Assembly (NCBI GenBank): GCA_946639085.1
Contig: CAMPBP010000031.1
Location: 1-9,405 of the forward strand
Length of the DNA: 9,405 nt
From: an uncultured Lachnospiraceae bacterium
GTDB taxonomy: Bacteria > Bacillota > Clostridia > Lachnospirales > Lachnospiraceae
Reading direction: 5' to 3'
Shown one piece after another: positions 1 through 6,191 of this stretch. A program made the translations under genes and the position numbers. Below the pieces are notes generated by a model. It had not been told where the DNA came from. It searched no databases and was given only the letters and a program-made list of their open reading frames with translations. Position 1 is the stretch's first letter. Every line of letters begins with the position of its first letter.

Positions 1-828
1 TTTACGACTGATCTTGAATCGACGGTTAAGGATAACGAAGTTCTTGTTTTGGCAGTTCCTTCACCTTTCGTAAGAAAGACTTCCGCAAACATGAGCAAGT
101 TCGTTAAGGATGGTCAGATAATCGTAAATGTTGCCAAAGGTCTTGAAGAAGAAACACTTATGAGACTTTCGGAAGTGATCAAAGAAGAGATTCCTCAGTG
201 TAAGGTAGCCGTTATGTGCGGACCTTCACATGCCGAAGAAGTAGGGCGCGGTCTTCCCACGACAATCGTTGTTGGCAGTGAGGATATCAAGACGGCCGAA
301 TTTATTCAAAACATATTTATGTGTGAGACTTTCAGAGTTTACACATCCACCGATATGCTGGGTATGGAGATCGGTGCCGCACTTAAAAACGTTGTTGCTC
401 TTGCCGCAGGCATAGCCGACGGTTTGGGATACGGAGATAACACTAAGGCGGCTCTTATTACAAGAGGTATTACCGAGATCGGAAGACTCGGAATAAAGAT
501 GGGCGGTAAATTTGAGACCTTTGCCGGTCTTACAGGTATAGGCGATCTTATAGTTACATGTGCTTCAATGCATTCAAGAAACCGCAGAGCCGGTATTCTC
601 ATCGGTCAGGGCAAGACGATGAAAGAAGCCATGGACGAAGTGAAGATGGTGGTTGAAGGTGTTTACAGTGCCAAAGCCGCCATGGGACTAGCAAAGAAAT
701 ATGATGTGGAGCTTCCCATCATTGAAGAGGTTAACAAGATACTGTTTGATAACGTTCCCGCAAAAGATGCATTAAAGGCGCTTATGTTAAGGGACAAGAA
801 AATGGAGACGGGAGACAACATTGGCTGA
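1..828 (+). CDS. gpsA: NAD(P)+-dependent glycerol-3-phosphate dehydrogenase, 5'-truncated by the window edge
   Basis: Cytoplasmic enzyme interconverting dihydroxyacetone phosphate and sn-glycerol-3-phosphate, the backbone for phospholipid synthesis. The frame is open from base 1, so 275 residues of a family usually near 330-340 are seen; the N-terminal GxGxxG dinucleotide-binding start lies outside the window. TTG at 49 is an internal Leu codon, not the start. Visible family motifs are VAKGLE, CGPSHAEEV (central substrate region), GAALKNV with the catalytic Lys at fragment residue 129, GYGDNTKAAL, FAGLTGIGDL and SRNRRAG, whose Arg193-Asn194 match the phosphate-binding pair of the family. The C-terminal helical domain is complete and ends at TGA 826-828. 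The following ATPase gene begins at 821, overlapping by 8 bases, so the two are co-transcribed and probably translationally coupled. Identification is secure. Confidence 0.96.
   Translation, partial: FTTDLESTVKDNEVLVLAVPSPFVRKTSANMSKFVKDGQIIVNVAKGLEEETLMRLSEVIKEEIPQCKVAVMCGPSHAEEVGRGLPTTIVVGSEDIKTAEFIQNIFMCETFRVYTSTDMLGMEIGAALKNVVALAAGIADGLGYGDNTKAALITRGITEIGRLGIKMGGKFETFAGLTGIGDLIVTCASMHSRNRRAGILIGQGKTMKEAMDEVKMVVEGVYSAKAAMGLAKKYDVELPIIEEVNKILFDNVPAKDALKALMLRDKKMETGDNIG
810..814 (+). promoter_or_regulatory. Shine-Dalgarno site inside gpsA for the TTG start of the MoxR ATPase
   Basis: GGGAG lies 6 bases ahead of TTG 821, within the last codons of gpsA, and supports a TTG start in a +1-shifted overlapping frame. 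A second GGAG at 804-807 is further away. No ATG or GTG with a better site is seen nearby. Confidence 0.6.
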
Positions 829-1633
829 TAATTTTAATTCCACAGAACAATATATCGCATCAGAAGAACTTATGATGTCCGTAAACATTGCAATGCAGCT
901 TGAGAAGCCTTTGCTTATTAAAGGCGAGCCCGGCACGGGTAAAACGATGCTTGCAAAGGCTGTAAGCGAATCTTTGGGCAAAAAGCTTATCGTATGGAAC
1001 ATCAAATCAACCACAAAGGCACAGGAAGGCCTTTATACTTACGATACCATTCAAAGACTTTACGATTCCCAGTTCGGTAACGAAGGCGTAGACGATATCG
1101 CCAACTATATTAAACTGGGAAAACTCGGTGAAGCTTTTGAAAGTGAGGAACAGGTTGTTCTTCTTATCGATGAGATCGACAAAGCGGATCTTGAGTTCCC
1201 CAACGATCTTCTTTGGGAGCTCGATCAGATGGAGTTCTACATCTATGAGACAAAGAGGACCGTTAAGGCCAAGGTTCGTCCCATAGTTATCATTACTTCA
1301 AATGCCGAAAAAGAACTTCCGGATGCATTCCTCAGAAGATGTATTTTCCATTATATCGATTTCCCTGACAGAGAACTTATGGAAGAGATCGTTAAGACTC
1401 ACATTCCCAATATCGAGGAAAATCTGTTAAAGAATGCCATGGATACATTCTATGAGATAAGAACCTATTCACAGCTTCGCAAAAAGCCTGCTACCAGTGA
1501 ACTTATCGACTGGCTCAATGCTTTGATGATAGGCGGTATCGATCCCGAAGTCATAAGAAGAGAGCTTCCTTTTGTGGGTGTTTTGATAAAGAAAGACGAA
1601 GACCTTGAAGTTTTGAGAAAAAGGGTAGAATAA
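821..1633 (+). CDS. MoxR-family AAA+ ATPase
   Basis: Predicted cytoplasmic AAA+ ATPase of the MoxR group, which typically works with a VWA-domain partner to remodel or insert cofactors into target proteins. The 270 residues contain Walker A GEPGTGKT (35-42, Lys41), Walker B LLIDEID (Asp117-Glu118), a sensor-1 Asn161 in ITSNAE, and a probable arginine finger in FLRRC (Arg172/173). Residues from about 185 form the helical lid. All core ATPase residues are present, so it should be active. The TTG start at 821 overlaps the end of gpsA and is chosen for the GGGAG site 6 bases upstream and because it leaves a normal lead-in to Walker A. The next gene, a VWA protein, starts on the base after its stop, the classic MoxR-VWA pair. 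The substrate is unknown; the gpsA linkage might be only positional. Confidence 0.92.
   Translation: MADNFNSTEQYIASEELMMSVNIAMQLEKPLLIKGEPGTGKTMLAKAVSESLGKKLIVWNIKSTTKAQEGLYTYDTIQRLYDSQFGNEGVDDIANYIKLGKLGEAFESEEQVVLLIDEIDKADLEFPNDLLWELDQMEFYIYETKRTVKAKVRPIVIITSNAEKELPDAFLRRCIFHYIDFPDRELMEEIVKTHIPNIEENLLKNAMDTFYEIRTYSQLRKKPATSELIDWLNALMIGGIDPEVIRRELPFVGVLIKKDEDLEVLRKRVE
1621..1625 (+). promoter_or_regulatory. Shine-Dalgarno site for the TTG start of the VWA protein
   Basis: AAGGG in the last codons of the ATPase gene, 8 bases before TTG 1634, which itself follows the TAA stop without a gap. It supports TTG 1634 as the start and coupling of the two genes. Confidence 0.55.
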
Positions 1634-2833
1634 TTGTTCACAACATTCTTTTATACGTTAAAGGCCAAAGGATTGGACGTTTCTCTTACGGAATGGCTCA
1701 ATCTTATGAAGGCTTTGAGCGTCAATCTGAATAATTCTTCCCTTACGGGATTTTATTATACGGCCAGAGCGATCTTAGTCAAAAACGAAACGGATTATGA
1801 CAAGTTTGACATGGCTTTCGAAGAGTGCTTCAAAGGGATAAAAACCGAGAATCAGATAACGGATACCATGCTTCGCTGGCTTGATAAGTCCGAAGAGATG
1901 GAGCGTATCTTCGATGAAGAAAAGTTTTGGCTTAATCAACAGGAAGAACTCCAGATCAATCGTGATGATGTTGAACAGAAATTCAAAGAACGCCTCAAAG
2001 ACCAGGATTCCGAACATAACGGAGGAAGTTATTGGATAGGAACGATGGGAAAGACGAGCTTCGGTAACATGGGCGGAAACGTCGGCGGAGTCAGAGTCGG
2101 CGGAAAGACCGGTTATCAGTCGGCTTTCAGTGTCGTGGGAGCCAGAAAGTACAGAGATTTCCGTGACGACAGAATGCTTGATAACAGACAGTTTCAGCTG
2201 GCGTTCAGAAAGCTTCGTCAGTTTTCTTCCAAACTTGATATTCCGAAGACCGAGCTTGATATTAACGGAACCATCGATTCTACCTGCAAAAACGGCGGAT
2301 ATTTGAAGATTGAGATGGAAAAGCCTCGCAAGAATGCGGTCAAGCTTTTGCTTTTGATGGATTCGGGCGGAACGATGATCCCGTTTTCGAATCTTCTTAA
2401 CGAGCTTTTTCAGGCCATACACAAGTCGAATCACTACAAAGACGTTAAAACATACTATTTCCATAATTGCATTTATTCAAAGCTTTACAAAACACCGGAA
2501 TGTGAGAACGGCGAGTGGATAGATACCGAGTGGATGTTCAGGAATCTTGACAGCGATTATAAAGTTATCGTTGTGGGAGATGCGGCAATGGCTCCGGAAG
2601 AGCTGTATTCGGACTCGGGAAACTACAGAGGTCCCAACGGAGGACTCAGCGGAGAGCAATGGCTTTTACTGTTAAAACAGCATTACAAAAAGGTCGTTTG
2701 GCTCAATCCCAAAATGGCTCCGGGCAAAGCTCCCTGGAGAGAAGCGGAGACGAGGATAAAAGAGATCTTTCCGATGTACAAACTGACCATTGAAGGTTTA
2801 AACGAAGCCATGGTCAAATTAATGACAAGATAA
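1634..2833 (+). CDS. CoxE-like VWA-domain protein, partner of the MoxR ATPase
   Basis: 399-residue predicted cytoplasmic protein of the CoxE-like VWA family that accompanies MoxR ATPases. No signal peptide or membrane segment is seen. The N-terminal 1-125 is helical and charged. It is followed by a Gly-rich stretch (about 130-165, with WIGTMGKTSFG and repeated GG pairs) and the family segment ARKYRDFRDDR leading to an RKLRQFS helix. The VWA domain starts near 235 at LLLLMDSGGTM. Its metal-binding MIDAS loop reads D243-S-G-G-T247, not the textbook DxSxS; from memory this CoxE-like family often has DVGGS there, so partial degeneration is normal but T247 may still matter. Further family signatures are FHNCIY, VVGDAAMAPEEL and VVWLNPKM near the C-terminus. 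The start is TTG immediately after the ATPase stop, with AAGGG 8 bases upstream. The gene ends the operon before a terminator. Its target is unknown. Confidence 0.88.
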   Translation: MFTTFFYTLKAKGLDVSLTEWLNLMKALSVNLNNSSLTGFYYTARAILVKNETDYDKFDMAFEECFKGIKTENQITDTMLRWLDKSEEMERIFDEEKFWLNQQEELQINRDDVEQKFKERLKDQDSEHNGGSYWIGTMGKTSFGNMGGNVGGVRVGGKTGYQSAFSVVGARKYRDFRDDRMLDNRQFQLAFRKLRQFSSKLDIPKTELDINGTIDSTCKNGGYLKIEMEKPRKNAVKLLLLMDSGGTMIPFSNLLNELFQAIHKSNHYKDVKTYYFHNCIYSKLYKTPECENGEWIDTEWMFRNLDSDYKVIVVGDAAMAPEELYSDSGNYRGPNGGLSGEQWLLLLKQHYKKVVWLNPKMAPGKAPWREAETRIKEIFPMYKLTIEGLNEAMVKLMTR

Positions 2834-2854
2834 TACTGTATATTAATAAAAATG

Positions 2855-2889
2855 AGCGAGTATTTTACAGAAAAAGTACTCGCTTTTTT
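2855..2889 (+). terminator. Intrinsic terminator after the gpsA-MoxR-VWA unit
   Basis: A perfect 8-bp stem, AGCGAGTA (2855-2862) with TACTCGCT (2877-2884), is followed by six T (2884-2889). TTTT 2863-2866 and AAAA 2872-2875 can extend the stem past a bulged G2876. It lies 21 bases after the VWA stop codon and separates the first operon from the signalling operon. Confidence 0.88.
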
Positions 2890-2902
2890 GTGTATTTATC
2901 AT

Positions 2903-2935
2903 ATACTTAAAGTATCTAACAAAACGTTATTTGTT
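2903..2935. repeat. Two short inverted repeats upstream of the response-regulator gene
   Basis: ATACTT-A-AAGTAT (2903-2915) is a perfect 6-bp inverted repeat with a one-base centre. AACAAA (2918-2923) and TTTGTT (2930-2935) form a second one with a 6-base spacer. They fill the 93 bases between the terminator and the response-regulator start, where the promoter must lie, and could be operators. The region is AT-rich, so chance is a real alternative. Confidence 0.3.
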
Positions 2936-2941
2936 TTCCTG

Positions 2942-2947
2942 TAGAAT
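2942..2947 (+). promoter_or_regulatory. Weak candidate -10 box for the signalling operon
   Basis: TAGAAT differs from TATAAT at one position and lies 36 bases before ATG 2983. No convincing TTGACA-like box occurs 16-18 bases upstream, so the promoter may need an activator or another sigma factor, or lie elsewhere in 2890-2970. Confidence 0.25.
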
Positions 2948-2970
2948 TAAACGTATTCTTATTGCAAAAC

Positions 2971-2976
2971 GAGGAG
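2971..2976 (+). promoter_or_regulatory. Shine-Dalgarno site fixing the ATG 2983 start
   Basis: GAGGAG, 6 bases before ATG 2983. It falls inside the longer reading that would begin at TTG 2962, which has no site of its own, so ATG 2983 is the start. Confidence 0.8.
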
Positions 2977-2982
2977 ATTCTT

Positions 2983-4056
2983 ATGGAAAAGGTGATGATC
3001 GTTGACGACAATATGGCGAATCTCATTATGGCACGTAAAACCTTGGAAGACGTGTATGAGGTGATCCCGGTTTCTTCGGGTATTTCTGCGCTCGAATGTC
3101 TTAACGACATGCCCGAACTTCCCGTTTTGGTTCTTCTTGATATCGATATGCCGAACGTTAACGGCTTTCAGGTTATTTCCGAGATGAAAAACAAAGAAAA
3201 GCTCGCCGATATTCCCATTATCTTTCTGACAGCCCAGGACGATGACATTACGGAGCTTGAAAGCTATAATCTCGGTGCCGCTGATTATATCAAAAAACCT
3301 TATACCGCGAATCTTTTAAGAAAGCGTGTCGATATTCAGATTCAGCTTATAAATCAAAAGAAAAAGCTTGATGAATATAATCAGAATCTTCAATTGTCAA
3401 TCCAGGAGAAAGTTAAGCGTCTTGCCGAACTTCAATATTCCATTGTTCAGATGTTTGTCGATGTACTGGGCAAGAGAAGTCATGAATTTTCCGAACATGC
3501 AATAAGAGTCGAGAAATACATGAACGTATATCTTACTCATTTAAGGCACAAAGAAAAAGTTGAATTCACATCCGAAAACTGTGCAACTATCTGTTTTGCT
3601 TCAAAAATTCACGATCTTGGCAAAATATGTATCAAAGACAGATTTCTTCAGTTGAAAGAAGATTCTTATACAAAACTTAAACCCTTTGAAGTCGGAACTC
3701 TTCAAAACCATACCTCTCTGGGTGCCGATATCATTTCGGAGATAACGCAGCTTTCATCCGGTTCTTCGAATTTTATGACCTATGCACTCAATATGTGCAA
3801 ATACCATCATGAGAACTGGGACGGATCGGGATATCCCGACAAACTTGCGGGTGAAAAGATCCCCCTTGAAGCCAGAATACTGGCGATCGTGAACATGTAC
3901 GACAATTTCAGGAACAATGAAGTTGACGGCAAGGTTTTGTCCCATTCGGAAGCGATCATGAAACTTAAGTTTTTGAAGTTTACCATGCTGGATCCTGAAC
4001 TCGTCGATGAATTTGTGGCCTGTGAACGTGAAATTGAAAAGCTGAATTTTGATTAA
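2983..4056 (+). CDS. Response regulator with HD-GYP domain (predicted cyclic-di-GMP phosphodiesterase)
   Basis: 357-residue cytoplasmic protein, REC then HD-GYP, like RpfG-type regulators that hydrolyse cyclic-di-GMP when phosphorylated. REC (about 2-120) has the acidic pair D8-D9, phospho-acceptor D53 in LLDIDMP, T83 and K105 in KKP. A helical, probably coiled-coil linker (113-160) leads to HD-GYP (about 160-357): E168 and H172, HDLGK with H210-D211-K214, H243, H275-H276 and the intact DGSGYP (280-285). The last expected metal ligand, Asp in the usual ADxYD motif, is N304 (VNMYD); by spacing it aligns with D305 of the Persephonella HD-GYP structure as I recall it. Activity may therefore be changed or lost. 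There is no DNA-binding domain. ATG 2983 is chosen for the GAGGAG ahead of it. A hybrid kinase follows 17 bases after the stop, so this is the likely output of that phosphorelay. Confidence 0.92.
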   Translation: MEKVMIVDDNMANLIMARKTLEDVYEVIPVSSGISALECLNDMPELPVLVLLDIDMPNVNGFQVISEMKNKEKLADIPIIFLTAQDDDITELESYNLGAADYIKKPYTANLLRKRVDIQIQLINQKKKLDEYNQNLQLSIQEKVKRLAELQYSIVQMFVDVLGKRSHEFSEHAIRVEKYMNVYLTHLRHKEKVEFTSENCATICFASKIHDLGKICIKDRFLQLKEDSYTKLKPFEVGTLQNHTSLGADIISEITQLSSGSSNFMTYALNMCKYHHENWDGSGYPDKLAGEKIPLEARILAIVNMYDNFRNNEVDGKVLSHSEAIMKLKFLKFTMLDPELVDEFVACEREIEKLNFD

Positions 4057-4073
4057 GAGGTCAAAGCGCACAA

Positions 4074-6191
4074 TTGAAGGAATTTTTCGAGAAGTATTTT
4101 TTGAATGATGAAATTCCCGAATCTGTTAGACTGTTTTACCTTGTGTCCATATTAAGCAGTTCTTTCAGCCTTCTTTTTGCGCTTGTGGGAATGATACTGA
4201 GAGTCGAAAGATTCGTTATAGTCATATGCCTTGTTATTTCCGTTTTATGTCTTTCTCTGTTTGTTTTAAAAAGAAAATACCCCGACAAGAAGTGCTTTAC
4301 CAATATTCTTCTTATCACATGCAATTACTTTGCTTTTCCCATCGCTTTAATTTTTTCTCAAAAAAATTTCGTTGAAATTCCCGTTTACTTTATTATTGGT
4401 ATAACCTTCGGCCTTGTTATGTACAAAAAACATCGCAGGATCCTTTATACCGTATTTTTATTGATCATTGATATTTCCAGCATTGTCTATGCGTTTTATC
4501 TCAGAAAACCTTACGATCTTTATTATCTTGAACCCTCCAATTCCGATTATATAAGGGTCGGATTTGCGATTCTGGCTACCGGCATGATATGCGGTACGGT
4601 CATCAGCTTCAGAAACAATCTTTTGTTTTATGAGATAAAGGAACGTAAAAATGCCAGTTTAAAGGCAGAGCAGGTTAGTTTTGCCAAAGATATGTTCCTT
4701 GTTAACATTTCTCACGAGATAATTACTCCTCTCAACGCCATTATCGGCACCACAGACATCCTGCTTGACAGTGATGTTTCTCCGCACATAAAAGAAATGG
4801 CGTCTAACATATCCAATTCCAGTCATGCTCTTTTATCAATAACATCGGATCTTTTGGACTTTTCAAGAATGAATCTTGACGATGTTGTCATTAATGAAGA
4901 AGAGTATGATATTTCAGCGCTTTTAAACGATGTCATCAATCTTATGAGTGTCAGACTGCTTGATTCAAACGTTTCTTTCTACGTTAATGTCAATCCGGGT
5001 CTTAAAAAAATACTTATAGGTGACGCGAATAAGATCAGACAGATTTTCGTTAATCTGCTTTCCAATGCGATCAAATACACAAAAGAAGGCTCCATAACAT
5101 TTGACGTGGATTTTGATGTTTTGTCCGAAGATACATTAAATCTTAAAATACGTGTTCTTGACACAGGTATAGGTATCAAACCCGAAAATCTTGAACTCAT
5201 ATTTGAAGCACGACACAGATCGGGAGCGGTTGAAACCGACAGGTCATTTGAAGGAAACGGTCTCGGGCTTGCATATTGCAGAAAGATAAGCAACGCAATG
5301 GGCGGTAAACTGTGGGCTGACAGTGTGTTTGGCGAAGGCTCGGCATTCCATTTTGAAACGACTCAGAAATTCCATAAAGGCGACGACAGATTTTGCGGAA
5401 CCGTCAATGATATGAACATGAAGGTTTTGTATTATCTTGAGAACGGCTTAGAAAGTAAGGCTTTAAAAGACATTCTGGTCTCGATGAACGTGAATTTTGT
5501 AAGTGCATTAAAAGCGGATGAGTTTATCGATAAAGTTTCGGACGATTCCTTTGATTTTTATATGCTCGGATCCGCAACTTATGAAAAGATCAAGGAAAGA
5601 CTGTATGCCGGAAAGATTGATTTTAAGAAGATAGTTGTTATTTCAGCATGTAATTATTCCTATTCGGGAGAACCTTTCGAATATGTTCTGACGACTCCGT
5701 TATCTTGCCTTAACATGGCGGATCTTCTAAACAGAACATCGAACTATGCGGTAAGAAGAAAATCCTTCCAAGGCTCCTTTGAGATGCCTGAAGTTACCGT
5801 ACTTGTAATCGATGACAACCTCGTTAATCTGGGCGTTGCCAAAGAAATGATACAAAGATACGGTTCCAATATACTTACCGCAGCTTCGGGAAGGGAAGGT
5901 CTCATATGTCTTAAACAGGAAAATATCGATATCGTATTCTTGGATTACATGATGCCCGATATGGACGGTATCGACACATTAAAAAAGATACGAAGTTCCA
6001 AAGACATCAAAAATCCGGACCTTCCGGTAGTGGCACTTACGGCAAACGTAGTCAGCGGTGCAAAAGAGATGTTTATTAAAGCCGGTTTCGACGATTACCT
6101 GCCAAAGCCTATCAATGTTGATCAATTGGAAAAGACATTTATAAAACTGTTACCCGCAGACAAGATCAAAATTAAAGTGGACAACGTATGA
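4074..6191 (+). CDS. Membrane hybrid histidine kinase (HisKA-HATPase-pseudoREC-REC)
   Basis: 705-residue sensor kinase. The N-terminal 190 residues hold about six membrane helices (20-42, 46-66, 76-95, 99-117, 122-143, 161-179) with short loops, so it may sense a membrane or small-molecule signal directly; no known sensor domain is recognised. HisKA has H214 in SHEIITPLNA, with Ile217 where Arg is usual. The ATPase domain is intact: N327 and N331 in the N-box, DTGIGI at D363, and the G2 loop GNGLGL (394-399). Residues about 449-553 look like a degenerate receiver without an acceptor Asp, ending in TPLSCLNMADLLN. A complete receiver follows (D580-D581, acceptor D624 in FLDYMMP, K678). There is no HPt; the next gene supplies one. 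The TTG start has GAGGT 12 bases upstream, a long spacing, so the start is less certain; TTG 4101 is an alternative. It overlaps the next gene by ATGA. Confidence 0.92.
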   Translation: MKEFFEKYFLNDEIPESVRLFYLVSILSSSFSLLFALVGMILRVERFVIVICLVISVLCLSLFVLKRKYPDKKCFTNILLITCNYFAFPIALIFSQKNFVEIPVYFIIGITFGLVMYKKHRRILYTVFLLIIDISSIVYAFYLRKPYDLYYLEPSNSDYIRVGFAILATGMICGTVISFRNNLLFYEIKERKNASLKAEQVSFAKDMFLVNISHEIITPLNAIIGTTDILLDSDVSPHIKEMASNISNSSHALLSITSDLLDFSRMNLDDVVINEEEYDISALLNDVINLMSVRLLDSNVSFYVNVNPGLKKILIGDANKIRQIFVNLLSNAIKYTKEGSITFDVDFDVLSEDTLNLKIRVLDTGIGIKPENLELIFEARHRSGAVETDRSFEGNGLGLAYCRKISNAMGGKLWADSVFGEGSAFHFETTQKFHKGDDRFCGTVNDMNMKVLYYLENGLESKALKDILVSMNVNFVSALKADEFIDKVSDDSFDFYMLGSATYEKIKERLYAGKIDFKKIVVISACNYSYSGEPFEYVLTTPLSCLNMADLLNRTSNYAVRRKSFQGSFEMPEVTVLVIDDNLVNLGVAKEMIQRYGSNILTAASGREGLICLKQENIDIVFLDYMMPDMDGIDTLKKIRSSKDIKNPDLPVVALTANVVSGAKEMFIKAGFDDYLPKPINVDQLEKTFIKLLPADKIKIKVDNV

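Noticed and set aside
49..51. TTG 49 as the start of gpsA
   Set aside because: The frame is open to base 1 and upstream codons continue a typical GpsA Rossmann strand; the gene simply begins before the window.
1775..2464. 229-codon open frame on the minus strand opposite the VWA gene
   Set aside because: It lies wholly antisense to a gene with clear family motifs, and its translation shows no recognisable domain; it is a shadow frame.
2962..2982. Seven-residue N-terminal extension of the response regulator from TTG 2962
   Set aside because: There is no ribosome site ahead of it, and GAGGAG at 2971-2976 points to ATG 2983, which starts directly at the first receiver strand.
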